The notes under the pieces were generated by a model, which ran no database searches, had not been told where the DNA came from, and saw only the letters and a program-made list of their open reading frames with translations. The position numbers and the translations under genes are program-made. A DNA stretch of 64,000 nucleotides. Origin: VFZN01 sp050249615. GTDB taxonomy: Bacteria; Acidobacteriota; Vicinamibacteria; Vicinamibacterales; UBA2999. Of the stretch, positions 48,589 to 57,737 are shown in pieces; within the stretch, counting starts at the first letter, position 1, and each line of letters starts with the position of its first letter. The DNA lies in NCBI GenBank assembly GCA_050249615.1, contig JBFWQE010000003.1, forward strand, positions 51,882 through 115,881, in the 5' to 3' direction.

Positions 48589-49218
48589 ATGACGAAGCAG
48601 CTCCCATCGAGGCCCATTCTTCGCGCGTGCGTGTTTCTGTCGGCGATCGCGCTCCTGTCCGCGTGCGGTCAGGGCGGGCCGTCCGCGGCCGAGAAGGCGG
48701 CCGCCGCGCGCGAAGCGGAGCTGGCGGCCGAGGCGAAGGCGCGCGAGGAGAGCCGGGCGCGCATCGAGGCCCAGCGGCTGGCCGCGCTGTGGAAGTACCA
48801 GCACGCCACGGTGGGCGGCGGAGCGCAGGTGACCGCGGCCATCCTCTCGACCGACAACGTGGACACCGACGGGCAGGGGGCCAGGCCCGTGCAGCTGGTC
48901 TTCCGCGACCACGCCTCGTGGGGCCGGAGCTCCTACCTCGTGCTGCAGGGCGGGGACTTCGATTGCCGGCCCCGCTGCTCGGTGAGCGTCACGGTGGACG
49001 ACCAGGCGCCGGCGGTGATGGCGGCACGCCGGCCGAATACGGACGAAGCCATCGCCATGTTCATCAACGACGCGGAGGCGCTGTGGCGCCTGACGGCGGG
49101 CGCGGCCCGCATCAGCATCGACTTCCCCGTGAAGGCCGGCGGCACCCGCACGGCGCGCTTCGACGTCGCGGGGCTGGACGAGTCGAAGATGCCGGGGTGG
49201 CCCGCAGCGTCGAACTGA
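48589..49218 (+). CDS. Predicted lipoprotein, unknown function
   Basis: 209 residues. A lipoprotein signal with lipobox LLSAC (Cys at about residue 26) is followed by an Ala/Glu/Arg-rich helix of about 40 residues (likely coiled coil) and a compact beta domain (VQLVFRDHASWGRSSYLVLQ, CSVSVTVDDQAPAVMA, ARISIDFPVKAGGTRTARFD). No family recognised. It is likely anchored in the membrane facing the periplasm. The ATG at 48589 is chosen because it directly precedes the signal; ATG 48580 is possible. It is close to the M61 and NAT genes, on the same strand. Confidence 0.65.
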   Translation: MTKQLPSRPILRACVFLSAIALLSACGQGGPSAAEKAAAAREAELAAEAKAREESRARIEAQRLAALWKYQHATVGGGAQVTAAILSTDNVDTDGQGARPVQLVFRDHASWGRSSYLVLQGGDFDCRPRCSVSVTVDDQAPAVMAARRPNTDEAIAMFINDAEALWRLTAGAARISIDFPVKAGGTRTARFDVAGLDESKMPGWPAASN

Positions 49219-49258
49219 CGGCTGGCCGGCGGCCGGGTCGAGGCTTTACTCTTGAAGG

Positions 49259-50110
49259 GTGCAGCGCCCGCTCACCAGCCAGGAGCTCGATCGATACCTC
49301 TCCCGCGTGGCGTACCGCGGTCCGCGTGACGCCTCGCTCGTGACCCTGCGCGCGCTGCATCGCGCGCACCTGCTGGCGATCTCGTACGAGAACCTCGACA
49401 TCCACCTGGGCCGGCCGCTCACCCTCGACCCCGACGCCATGTTCACCAAGCTGGTGGACGAGCGGCGCGGGGGCTGGTGCTACGAGATGAACGGCGTGTT
49501 CGGCCGCGTGCTGGAGACGCTCGGCTTCGAGGTGAGCTACCTTTCGGGCGCGGTCGGGCGGGCCACGGGCGGGTGGCGTGCGCTGGGGAACCACCTGGTC
49601 CTGCTGGTCACGCTGGACCGGCCCTGGATTGCGGACGTGGGATTCGGCGACGGCTTCCTGGCGCCGCTCCCCCTTGAGCCGGGCACCTACTCGCAGGGCT
49701 TCCTGCGGTACCGCGTGAGCCGCGACGGCCCGTGGTGGCGCGTGCACAACCACGAGTTCGGCGGCGCGGACGGGTTCGACTTCACCCTCACGCCGCGCGC
49801 ACTGGGCGACTTCGCCGCGCAGTGCCGCGAGCTGCAGACCTCCCCCGAGTCCGGCTTCGTGAAGACGACGGTGTGCGAGCGGTTCGTGCCTGCCGGCCTG
49901 GTCATGCTGCGCGGCGCGGTGCTGCGGCAGGTGACCGCCGCCGGGGTGACGACCGACGTGTTGAGGGATGCCGGGGAGTACGAGCGCGCGCTCCGCGAGT
50001 GTTTCGGCCTCGAGGTGCCGGGCCTCGAGGCGCTGTGGTCGAAGGTACAGGCGCGGCACCTGGAGTGGGAGGCGGCGCAGGCCGCTGCCAGTCCCGGCGC
50101 CTCCCGCTGA
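49259..50110 (+). CDS. nat: Arylamine N-acetyltransferase
   Basis: 283 residues with the family's catalytic triad: Cys74 in RGGWCYEMNG, His112 in NHLVLLV and Asp126 in IADVGFGDGF. The fold starts with LRALHRAHLLAISYENLDI, the usual NAT helix region. The enzyme transfers acetyl from acetyl-CoA to arylamines and hydrazines in the cytoplasm and often contributes to detoxification. GTG 49259 is the start. Length and motifs are normal. It is the last ordinary gene before the decayed region begins. Confidence 0.93.
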   Translation: MQRPLTSQELDRYLSRVAYRGPRDASLVTLRALHRAHLLAISYENLDIHLGRPLTLDPDAMFTKLVDERRGGWCYEMNGVFGRVLETLGFEVSYLSGAVGRATGGWRALGNHLVLLVTLDRPWIADVGFGDGFLAPLPLEPGTYSQGFLRYRVSRDGPWWRVHNHEFGGADGFDFTLTPRALGDFAAQCRELQTSPESGFVKTTVCERFVPAGLVMLRGAVLRQVTAAGVTTDVLRDAGEYERALRECFGLEVPGLEALWSKVQARHLEWEAAQAAASPGASR

Positions 50111-50159
50111 GCCGGGCCGCGCGGGCGAGGACGCGGGGCGAGGCGCCGCGCGGCTCGCG

Positions 50160-50300
50160 CTACCGCCGCTCGTCAGCGAGCGGCGGATAGATGTCGCCGC
50201 CTTCGTTGCCGAGGACGGCGCCGTTCTTCACGATCAGGATCGCGCGACCCACCTCGCAGGCGGGGATGTCCGGAGCGATGCAGTTGTAGATGCCGTCGCC
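50160..50300 (-). pseudogene. C-terminal remnant of an unrecognised gene
   Basis: The minus strand encodes 46 residues ending at TAG 50160-50162: GIYNCIAPDIPACEVGRAIL, then IVKNGAVLGNEGGDI and YPPLADERR. It has ordinary coding character but no start: the frame loses continuity at about 50,300, where the antitoxin remnant begins on the other strand. I do not recognise the family. It marks the left junction of the degraded accessory region. Confidence 0.4.
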
Positions 50301-50357
50301 GATCGACCTCTCGGACAAGGACGCGGTCTACCTGGCGCTCGACGCCGATCGGGAACG
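50290..50357 (+). pseudogene. VapB-like antitoxin, C-terminal remnant
   Basis: The frame MPSPIDLSDKDAVYLALDAD resembles the end of ribbon-helix-helix VapB antitoxins, whose last residues bind the PIN toxin. The DNA-binding N-terminus is absent. The frame should end at an ATGA with the PIN start at 50355-50358, but the site reads ACGA, so the stop is gone and the frame runs on. Family call is tentative. Confidence 0.4.
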
Positions 50358-50789
50358 AGCTACTCGCTCGACGTCAACGTTCTACTCTACGCATCCGATC
50401 GCTCGAGCGATCAGCACGACGCTGCGCGGGGCTTCCTCGAGTCGTGCGCGGCACAACGGGAGGTGCTCTGCCTCGCGTGGCCCACGCTGATGGCGTACCT
50501 GCGCATCGCCACCCATCCCGGCATCTTCGCGGCGCCCCTGAGGCCGGAAGACGCGGCCGCCAATGTGAGCGCGCTTCTCGCCTTGCCGCACGTTCGTGTC
50601 TTGTCGGAGCAGGACGGGTTCCTGGATGCCTGCGCCCACGTCACGGCGGACGTGGTCGTTCGCGGCAACCTCGTGCCCGATGCGCACGTGGCGGCCATCC
50701 TCTTCCAGAACGGAGTGCGGACGCTCTACTCGAACGATCGTGACGTCCGGAAGTTCGAGACTCTCGACGTGCGCAATCCGTTCGCGTGA
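50355..50789 (+). pseudogene. VapC-like PIN-domain toxin that has lost its start codon
   Basis: About 144 residues of PIN ribonuclease: SYSLDVNVLLYASDRSSDQH carries the first acidic residue, WPTLMAYLRIATHPGIF the second region, and VPDAHVAAI and LYSNDRDVRKFETLDVRNPF the last acidic strand. The protein should begin MSYS, but the codon is ACG (50355-50357), and no ATG, GTG or TTG exists in frame for over 100 bases upstream. ATGA to ACGA would remove the toxin start and the antitoxin stop together. The catalytic residues otherwise look intact, so loss is recent. Confidence 0.6.
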
Positions 50790-50862
50790 CAATGGGCAGG
50801 CCCGCCTTCGCCTGGCTTGCCGAGCAGAAGCTCACGCTGGGCGTCAGCTCGCGGGAGCGAGT

Positions 50863-50919
50863 GTGGTGGACCTGAACTGCGTCTATTGGAACGGATGGTA
50901 CTTGTTGCTGCACGCATGA
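50863..50919 (+). repeat. Recombinase-like 3'-tail remnant, copy A
   Basis: Reads VVDLNCVYWNGWYLLLHA and stop. The DNA TGGTGGACCTGAA and TTGGAAC blocks match copy C at 58,890 closely. It lies between the PIN remnant and the ADOP permease, in the same orientation as copies B, C and D. Weakest of the four. Confidence 0.45.
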
Positions 50920-50953
50920 TACGCGCAGGAGGCGTCTGCCGTGTGCTTGCGAG

Positions 50954-51055
50954 ATGGACTTCGTCTGGAAGGTCGGGACGAAGTACGCGGGCAGGGACCT
51001 CACCGACCGGCCCACCGGCGGGCCCTTCACCTGGCTCGGCAAGAGGATCAGTTGA
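50954..51055 (+). pseudogene. Short C-terminal-like remnant overlapping the ADOP permease end
   Basis: A 33-codon frame, MDFVWKVGTKYAGRDLTDRP to FTWLGKRIS and stop. It may be the tail of a lost gene; no family recognised. Its stop overlaps the ADOP permease stop by 8 bases, so an insertion or deletion junction is probably close by. Confidence 0.25.
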
Positions 51056-53489
51056 CGTCGCGGATCGCCGTCATGGGATCCACGCGCATCGCGCGCCGCG
51101 CGGGCCCGAGCGCCGCCGCCATCGCCACGCCCACCACGACCGCGGTGGCCGCGCCGAAGGTCAGCGGGTCGCGCGCCGTCACCTCGTAGAGGAGCGAGGC
51201 CATGTAGCGGGCGAGCGCCAGCGCCGCCACGCCGCCGAGGGCCGCCGCCACCAGCGAGATCGCCGCCCCCTGGCGCAGCACGAGGCCGGCCACGTCGGCG
51301 GGCCGCGCGCCGAGCGCCGCGCGCACGCCAATCTCCCGCGTCCGGCTCGCCACCGCGAACGCCATCACGCCGTAGGCGCCGATGGCCGCCAGCGCGAGCG
51401 CCGTCAGGGCGAACAACCCCAGCAGCCACGTGTTGAACCGCCGCTCGGCGAGCGATGCCGACAGCAGTTCGTCGAAGCTGCGAATGCGCGAGATCGGCTG
51501 CAGCGGATCGGCTTCGCGCACCGCAGCCCGGATGAGCGCGGGCACCGTCGACGGTCGGTCCGACCACACGACGAGCGACATGAAGCTCCAGCGCTCGGTG
51601 TTCTGGCGCACGGGCAGGTAAAACGTCGGCTCGGGCGCCTCTTCCACCGACTCGAACCGCGCGCTGGCGACGACGCCGACGATCTCGTGGCGGCGGTCGC
51701 CCCCAAAGCGCAGCACGCGTCCGATCGGGTTGCGGCCGGCGAAGTACTTGTCGGCGAACGCCTGGCTGATGATGGCCACGGCCGGCGTGTCGCGACGGTC
51801 GTCCTCGGAAAACGCGCGGCCGGCCGCGAGCGTCATCCCGGTGGCCTTGAAGTAGTCCGGTGAGATCACCTGGAACGCCGCCACCGGCAGCTGGTTCGGC
51901 TCGGGCTCCGGGTCGCCGACGATCCGCACGCCGCGGCTGGGCACGCCGGTCAACGGCGCGGCGAAGCCCGCGGCGACGGCGCGCACGCCCTCGCCCTCCG
52001 CCACCTGCTCGAGCACGCGGTCGACGAAGCGGTACTTCATCGTGGGGTCGATGTCGCCACGCTCGTTGATGGTGCGGACGTAGCCGGTCCGCAGGCTCAT
52101 CTCCGCCGCGACGCGGCCGGAGGGCTGGAATCCCAGCTCGACGCGCGTTGCACGCGCGAAGCTCACGAGCAGCAGCGCGGCGCCGACGAGCAGCACCTGG
52201 GCGAGCGCCAGCTCGCCCACGGCAATCGCGCGATGCCACCGCCGCACGCTGGACGACCCGGCCGCGCCCCGCGCGCTCGGCGTCATTCGTCGTCCGCTCG
52301 CGCGGGCGGCGTGCAGCGCCGGCGCCAGCCCGAACACCACGGCCGTCAGCAGCGTTGTCACGCACGCGAAGGCGAGCACCGTGCCGTCGACGCCCACCTC
52401 GGCCAGCCGTGGCAGGTTCGCCGGCGCGGCGAGCAGCAGCGCGCGAATGCCCGCGAAGGCGAGCGCCACGCCGGCGACGCCGCCCGGCACCGCAATGACG
52501 AGCGTTTCGACCAGCAACTGCCGCACGATGCGTCCTGGCGCGGCGCCGAGGGCGAGCCTCGTCGCCAGCTCGTCCTGCCGCGTGGCCGCCTGGCCGAGCA
52601 GCAGGTGCGCGACGTTCGCGCACGCGATCAGGAGGAGCACGCCGACGGCCGCCTGCAGGATCCACACGAGCGGCCGAACCTCGCCCACCAGGTCGTCCTG
52701 CAGGAACCCCGGCCGCGCGCCAAGACCCGCGTTGGTCGGGGGGTACTGCTCGCCAAGCGCGTCCATCACGCGGGTCAGCTGCGCCTGCGCCTCGGCGAGC
52801 GTGACGCCGGGGCGGAGCCGCGCGACGGCCCGGATGAAGTGTGAATCGCGCACGGACGAGAGGCCCTGGGGGAAGGCCTCGCTCCGCGGCAGGCCGTCGA
52901 TGCCGCTCAACCAGATCTCCTTGTCCAGCGCCTGCGGCAGCTCGATGGGCGCAGCCAGGACGCCGACGGCCGTGAATGCCACATCGTCGACCATCAAGGT
53001 CGCGCCGATGGCGGCCTCGGGCGAGCCGAACAGCCGGCGGGCGAGGCCGTCAGTCACGACGGCTGCCGGCGGCCGGCCAGGTCCCTCGTCGCCGGCGGTC
53101 ATCACGCGGCCGACTGCGGCCTGGACGCCGAGCACCTCGAAGAGGTTGCCCGAGGCGGACGCGGCCCGGAGCCGTTGGGGCTCGCCGTGGCCGATGAGCG
53201 TCCCGGGCGCGTTGGCGTAGGCCGCCATGCTCTCGAAGGCCGTCGTCTGGCGCCGCCAGTCGGCGAAGTTGGCGGGCGCCAGGGTGCGATGGTCGTCCGA
53301 CGCGCTGGTTTCCCAGAGCACGACCAGCCGCCCGGGGTCGGTGTAGGGGAGCGGCTCGAGGATGCTGCCGTGGAGCACCGTGAAGATGGCGGTGTTGGCG
53401 CCGATGCCGAGCGCCAGCGACAGGATGGCGGCCGCCGCCACGAGGGGCCGGCGGGCCCATTGCCGGATGGCCAGCTGCAAGTCGTTCAT
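51048..53489 (-). CDS. ADOP-family orphan MacB/FtsX-type permease
   Basis: 813 residues. MNDLQLAIRQWARRPLVAAA is the typical ADOP start. TM1 (LVAAAAILSLALGIGANTAI), a large periplasmic domain, three helices (about 300-430), a second periplasmic domain and a C-terminal FtsX core (LTALALAAIGAYGVMAFAVA, SRTREIGVRAALGARPADVA) follow. This duplicated permease without its own ATPase gene is characteristic of Acidobacteriota. It is predicted to act in macrolide-type or lipoprotein-type mechanotransmission; the partner is unknown. It is intact, unlike the fragment at 7,975. No PadR regulator lies upstream. Confidence 0.9.
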   Translation of the reverse strand: MNDLQLAIRQWARRPLVAAAAILSLALGIGANTAIFTVLHGSILEPLPYTDPGRLVVLWETSASDDHRTLAPANFADWRRQTTAFESMAAYANAPGTLIGHGEPQRLRAASASGNLFEVLGVQAAVGRVMTAGDEGPGRPPAAVVTDGLARRLFGSPEAAIGATLMVDDVAFTAVGVLAAPIELPQALDKEIWLSGIDGLPRSEAFPQGLSSVRDSHFIRAVARLRPGVTLAEAQAQLTRVMDALGEQYPPTNAGLGARPGFLQDDLVGEVRPLVWILQAAVGVLLLIACANVAHLLLGQAATRQDELATRLALGAAPGRIVRQLLVETLVIAVPGGVAGVALAFAGIRALLLAAPANLPRLAEVGVDGTVLAFACVTTLLTAVVFGLAPALHAARASGRRMTPSARGAAGSSSVRRWHRAIAVGELALAQVLLVGAALLLVSFARATRVELGFQPSGRVAAEMSLRTGYVRTINERGDIDPTMKYRFVDRVLEQVAEGEGVRAVAAGFAAPLTGVPSRGVRIVGDPEPEPNQLPVAAFQVISPDYFKATGMTLAAGRAFSEDDRRDTPAVAIISQAFADKYFAGRNPIGRVLRFGGDRRHEIVGVVASARFESVEEAPEPTFYLPVRQNTERWSFMSLVVWSDRPSTVPALIRAAVREADPLQPISRIRSFDELLSASLAERRFNTWLLGLFALTALALAAIGAYGVMAFAVASRTREIGVRAALGARPADVAGLVLRQGAAISLVAAALGGVAALALARYMASLLYEVTARDPLTFGAATAVVVGVAMAAALGPARRAMRVDPMTAIRDVN

Positions 53490-53507
53490 GAAGGCAGAAC
53501 TCCTCCG

Positions 53508-53648
53508 ATGCGCACCATGCTTTTCGCCGTCCTGGCGGCGGTCGTACCCGTCGTGACCCCTGCTCAGACGGCCCCAGCGGCCAATCCGTTAGCATCCCAG
53601 GCCGGCCGGCTCGCCGCCGAGGTCGATCCATGGACGCGCTGCCGGTGA
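53508..53648 (+). pseudogene. Signal-peptide-bearing N-terminal fragment
   Basis: A 46-codon frame: MRTMLFAVLAAVVPVVTPAQ, then TAPAANPLASQAGRLAAEVD and a stop at 53646-53648. It looks like the secreted start of a larger protein (possibly a periplasmic peptidase/amidohydrolase, which often begin this way) whose body has been deleted. The frame then breaks into unrelated sequence. Family uncertain. Confidence 0.3.
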
Positions 53649-53744
53649 CCGAGTCAACGACCACCCCCGTTGACGCAGACCATCGTCTTCCACCAACACC
53701 GCGCAGCGGTAGGCCGGCAGGGGCGAAGGCATCCGGCCTTCGCC

Positions 53745-53960
53745 TCACTGCCCGAGGCGTGCTTTGAGCCGCCTGATGTTCTCGCGATACGTGTCGTCCT
53801 CCCGAAGTAGTTGCTCAGAAGCGGCGCCGACAGGTGTCCCTCGCCTTCGAACTCCTCGTGCTGCCAGCGGGTGCCGCGCGGCGCCTGCCCGGCCACAACC
53901 TAGGTGGGTCCAGGGGCTCCCTTCCAGAACCGCCACGCCTCCGAAGTCGAGGAACTCCAC
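53745..53960 (-). pseudogene. Frameshifted C-terminal remnant, family not recognised
   Basis: Three reading frames must be joined on the minus strand: MEFLDFGGVAVLEGSPWTH, then APRGTRWQHEEFEGEGHLS and APLLSNYF in a second frame, then REDDTYRENIRRLKARLGQ and stop in the first. The joined text reads like one conserved protein end. Two indels disrupt it. I cannot name the family. Recombinase-like tail copy B lies just beyond it, on the opposite strand. Confidence 0.4.
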
Positions 53961-53977
53961 GGGGAAGGCATCCTGGC

Positions 53978-54058
53978 GTGGTGGACCAGAGCGGCGCCAG
54001 TTGGAACCGAGTGACGAGCTGGCTCCAGGGTCTCGAACGGCTGCGACGTGCAGCGTGA
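53978..54058 (+). repeat. Recombinase-like 3'-tail remnant, copy B
   Basis: Reads VVDQSGASWNRVTSWLQGLE, then RLRRAA and stop. It aligns to copy C (58,890) along its whole length, sharing GCGCCAGTTGGAACCG exactly, with later positions varying. The block upstream of it in the same frame is not recombinase-like, so only the tail survives. Confidence 0.6.
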
Positions 54059-54287
54059 CCGCAAAGCGAGACGACGGCGATGCTGAGCTGAAGTTCTCGC
54101 CAGCAGGGTCAGTGGCCGGCGAGCCACCGCCATGTCCTGCTCGTAATGCCTTCCCCGTACGCGGTTCCTGCGATCCGGATCGGCCCGGACGTACGCCCCC
54201 TCGTCACGACCGTCGCAGCCGTCACCGCGATCGAGGCGGGAAACGACCACCTCGGGGTCCGGCACGGAGCTCGCCCTTGGCGGGCCT

Positions 54288-55254
54288 ATGGCCCTGCCAT
54301 CAGGTACGTATGCGCCGCGCAACCCGGCCGCATCGGTGCTGTACCAGGTCGTGCGCGATCACTACCACACGTTCCGGGCCGAGGCGTCGCAGCTTCGCGA
54401 GGGCGAGGGCCTGCCGCGTTTCGTCGACGACGAGTTCGATGCGTTCCTGCGGTGTGGATTGCTCGCCGGTGGATTCGCGCGCTTCCGCTGCACGGGCTGC
54501 CGCGCGGAGCGGCTGGTGGCCTTCTCGTGCAAGGGCCGCGGGTTCTGTCCGTCCTGTGGTGGGCGTCGCATGACCGAGCGCGCGGCGCACCTCGTCGATC
54601 ACGTCTGGCCCGAAGTCCCGGTTCGACAGTGGGTGCTCACCCTGCCGCCGCGCGTCCGCTGCGCCCTGGCCTGGCGCCACGACCTGTGCACCGCCGTGGC
54701 CGGCGTGCTGTTCCGCGCGGTACAGCGCTACCTGCGGACGTGGGCTCAGACGCGACGGCTCGGGGACGCACGAAGCGGGGCTATCATCGTGGTCCAGCGT
54801 TTTGGTGGGGCACTCAATCTCAACGTCCACTTGCATGCGCTCGTGCTCGACGGCGTGTTCGCGCGCACCGGGCCACCGAGCGCGACTCGAGCGCCTGTGT
54901 CGATATGCCCTGCGCCCGCCGGTGACGGGCGATCGCCTGGCCGTGGCAGCCGACGGACGGGTGGTGCTCCGGCTTCGCCATCCGTGGGCCGACGGCACGA
55001 CCCATGTCGCCTTCGAACCGACGGCGTTCCTCGAGCGGCTCGCGGTACTGGTGCCACGGCCGCGGATCAATCTGCTGCTCTATCACGGCGTCCTGGCGGC
55101 GCACGCCGCGTGGCGGGCCGACGCGGTGGGCGCGGGCGTCGGCTGGCGGCGCGGCTCCGGCAGGTGCGGAATCGGACAATGCCGCCGCAACGTCGCCCGG
55201 TCCGGCCGGACGACGCTGGGCGGACCTGATGCGGCGGGCAGCAGGTTATAGCCG
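54288..55254 (+). mobile_element. IS91-family transposase, broken (internal deletion, frameshifts, no 3' end)
   Basis: The N-terminal zinc-binding domain is intact: FRCTGCRAERLVAFSCKGRG then FCPSCGGRRMTERAAHL. The rolling-circle nuclease core follows with PVRQWVLTLPPRVRCALAW and GALNLNVHLHALVLDGVF. After about 54,870 the text jumps to a later part in another frame (RLERLCRYALRPPVTGDRLA, RINLLLYHGVLAAHAAWRAD), so roughly a hundred residues are missing. WADLMRRA near 55,225 is in a third frame, and the last part is lost. Not active. It points to past IS91/ISCR-like movement here. Confidence 0.8.
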
Positions 55255-55385
55255 CGCCCGGCGGCGGACTCGCGCGGGCTCATGCGTGTATGGGCTTCCG
55301 CACGGGGCATCCGCATGGCAGCCCGTTTGCATCGCCTTGTCGGGTTTCCAGCCGTCGTCAATTCGAATCACGTCGAGGTGCTGCG

Positions 55386-56357
55386 ATGAGAGCCACAAGC
55401 GGATGCCTCGCAGGTGCAATCGTGGTCGCCCTCGTGTCTGGCGCTCCCGACCGCCTGTCAGGGCAGGGGATGGAAATCGCGTTGCCAACGCTGGGAGGAG
55501 CCTCCACGTCCGCCCAGGACATCAACGGGCTCGGGCAGGTGGTCGGGTCCAGCCAGGTCGCGTCGGGTGAATGGCATGCGTTCCTCTGGGAGCACGGCGT
55601 CATGCGCGATCTGGGGCTGCTGGCGGTCACCGGGATCGACGATGCCAGCGGTGGGTCTGCCATCAACAAGTTCGGGCTGGTGGTCGGGAGCAGCAGCACC
55701 GAGTCCGGCTCCGATCATGCCTTCCTCTGGCAGGAGGGCGTGATGACGGATCTCGGCACGCTGGGTGACACGAGCTGGGCCGCCGACATCAACAATCGCG
55801 GGCAGATCGTGGGCACCAGCACGGTCGCGCCCAACGGCTTCGTGGAGCCTCGCATCTTCCTGTGGCAGGACGGCGTGATGTACGACCTGCTCGGGGTCTT
55901 CAGTGAGGCGCGTGCCATCAACAACCGGGGGCAGGTGGTGGGCCGATGGGCGCCGAGGGGCGGACCGCAGGTGCCACTGGTGTGGTGGAACGGTGTCATT
56001 GCGGAGATTCCGGATCTGGACCACGGGACGGCCGAGGACATCAACGACGCGGGGCAGATCGCCCTGACCGGATCGGTCACCGAGCATGCACCCACGCGCG
56101 CTTTTCTCTGGGACGCGGGGATACTCACCGACCTGGGGACCCTGGGCGGCCCCTACAGCGTCGCCAGGGCCATCAACCAGCGCGGGCAGATTGTCGGCCT
56201 GAGCTGGACCACGACGGGCGAGGTGCACGGCTTCGAGTGGCACGACGGTGTGATGACGGACATCTCCCCGTGCGTTCCCACGGCGATCACGGACAACGGG
56301 GCGATAGCCTGTGGCACCTTCATCAGGGTGGTGAACAAGCCCCAGACCGCCAAGTGA
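55386..56357 (+). CDS. Extracellular HAF-repeat protein
   Basis: 323 residues with a signal peptide (about 1-25). Six HAF-type repeats of roughly 45 residues follow, each with an HAFLW or similar core, a G-V-M-x-D-L strand and an INxxGQVVG loop (HAFLWEHGVMRDLG, HAFLWQEGVMTDLGTLG, RIFLWQDGVMYDLL, INNRGQVVGRW, RAFLWDAGILTDLGTLGGPY). The last ends with Cys274 and Cys287 as a possible disulfide. HAF proteins are secreted and of unknown role. It is the only intact gene between copies B and C of the repeated tail. ATG 55386 is chosen; the signal follows it directly. Confidence 0.82.
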   Translation: MRATSGCLAGAIVVALVSGAPDRLSGQGMEIALPTLGGASTSAQDINGLGQVVGSSQVASGEWHAFLWEHGVMRDLGLLAVTGIDDASGGSAINKFGLVVGSSSTESGSDHAFLWQEGVMTDLGTLGDTSWAADINNRGQIVGTSTVAPNGFVEPRIFLWQDGVMYDLLGVFSEARAINNRGQVVGRWAPRGGPQVPLVWWNGVIAEIPDLDHGTAEDINDAGQIALTGSVTEHAPTRAFLWDAGILTDLGTLGGPYSVARAINQRGQIVGLSWTTTGEVHGFEWHDGVMTDISPCVPTAITDNGAIACGTFIRVVNKPQTAK

Positions 56358-56615
56358 TAGCGGTGCTTTCACTCGGCATCGATGCCGGGTTCCCGGCACC
56401 GCCAAATGCCATTCCGTCGGCGCCGGAGGGCCCGGGGACTGCTTGCCCGGGCGCGGCCACGGTCGACCCCGGGCCACCGGGGTGAGCCGAACGTCCGGAC
56501 TCCGTCACATTGACAGACGTGACCAGACGATTCCCGGCCCGGTCGCGCCGCGCGCGCGTGAGCGCCGTGATCTCGGCGCTATGCTTCTCCCTGGCGTTGC
56601 GTCGTCAACGAACCC

Positions 56616-56977
56616 ATGGTTGGCGGCGCCGGGCGGTTTTACCTGACGCCGCGGCTCGCTCTCGGGCCTGAACTCGTCTACATCAGCGGCGACAACCACA
56701 GCCATCTGGTGCTGACAGGGAACCTGACCTTCGACGTGGCTGCACCCCTGGCCGGTCGTCCCCGTGCGGTGACGCCGTTCCTGGTCATCGGCGGGGGCCT
56801 GTTCCAGACGCGTGAATCGTTCGACGCTGCCGGTTTCACGCACAGCGAAGGTGCGTTCACGGCGGGTGGAGGCGTGCGCGCCGTCGGCAACCGCGTGACG
56901 TGGGCGTGGACGCCCGGGTGGGTTGGGAGACGCATCTGCGGGTGAGCGGGGTGATCGGCGTGCGGCCTGGGCGGTAG
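56616..56977 (+). pseudogene. Outer-membrane beta-barrel fragment with frameshift
   Basis: FYLTPRLALGPELVYISGDN, HLVLTGNLTFDVAAP and VTPFLVIGGGLFQTRESFD are barrel strands of an OmpW/OmpA-like small porin-type protein. Near 56,903 one base is missing; the text continues VGVDARVGWETHLRVSGVIG to a stop at 56975-56977. The N-terminus, with signal peptide, is not there. Remnant of a secreted barrel protein. Confidence 0.55.
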
Positions 56978-57069
56978 CCGCAGCGAAACGGTGGCGGGAC
57001 GAACCGCGGAGGCGAACCGGCGACGGCACAGTCAGGGTGGAGCCGGCAGCCCGTCCTGAAGGAGATGGC

Positions 57070-57240
57070 ATGGCATCGAAGCCCGAGATCGTCCGAGGGG
57101 TAATGCAGGCATGGGGCCGGATTCTCAGTGGGCGGCGGCCCAAACCTGTCGGTCGAGATCACGCGTGAGTTGCCCGCTGCGCTGCCCGGGATGCTACGCC
57201 TTCGGCGACCATCATCTCGGGAGTGACGTCACGCTCCGCG
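57070..57240 (+). pseudogene. Radical SAM protein, N-terminal fragment with frameshifts
   Basis: ATG 57070 begins MASKPEIVRGVMQAWGRILS; joining frames gives GRRPNLSVEITRE and CPLRCPGCYAFGDHHLGSDV. CPLRCPGC is a radical SAM Cys cluster motif (CxxxCxxC). One extra A (in CCCAAACC) and one extra T (in GAGTTGCC) break it. The rest of the gene is lost after about 57,240. Function unknown. Confidence 0.65.
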
Positions 57241-57319
57241 GCTGTGGCCGGGAGGGCGAATCTTCGACGAATCCAGGCGTGAAGGTCCGATAACGCCGGG
57301 GTTCCGTTGCCCCAGGACC

Positions 57320-57737
57320 CGTTCATCCCACCTATCGTCTCACGGTCTGCCATTCCCGCACCGTGGACCTGCCAGGCGTGGCCCGGCAGGGGGACATCCT
57401 CGTGGCCGCCATCGGGCGGCCGACCTTCGTCACCCCCGCATTCGTCAAGCCCGGCGCCACCGTGATCGACGTCGGCACGAGCCGGGTCGAGGATCCGAAG
57501 CTGGTGGCGTCGCTGTTTCCCCCGGGTTCCAGGCGCCGGCTGGCATTCGAGAAGCGGGGGGCGCTCACGCTCGGCGACGTCCACCCCTCGGTGGAAGAGG
57601 TGGCGGGTGCCCTCACACCAGTGCCCGGCGGCGTCGGGCCGCTCACCATCGCCATGCTGCTCAAGAACACCCTGACCGCCGCCGAACGTCCACGGGTGTG
57701 TCGGGGACGGCGGAGTAGCCCGCCACGCCCGTGCTGA
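57320..57737 (+). pseudogene. folD: FolD C-terminal half, 5'-truncated
   Basis: CHSRTVDLPGVARQGDILVA and AIGRPTFVTPAFVKPGATVI then DVGTSRVED match the NADP-binding domain of methylenetetrahydrofolate dehydrogenase/cyclohydrolase. LTPVPGGVGPLTIAMLL is its signature close. The catalytic N-domain is absent; the sequence before about 57,330 is unrelated. It cannot encode an active enzyme. It overlaps the coaE start by 7 bases, showing that the folD-coaE join itself is old. Confidence 0.75.
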
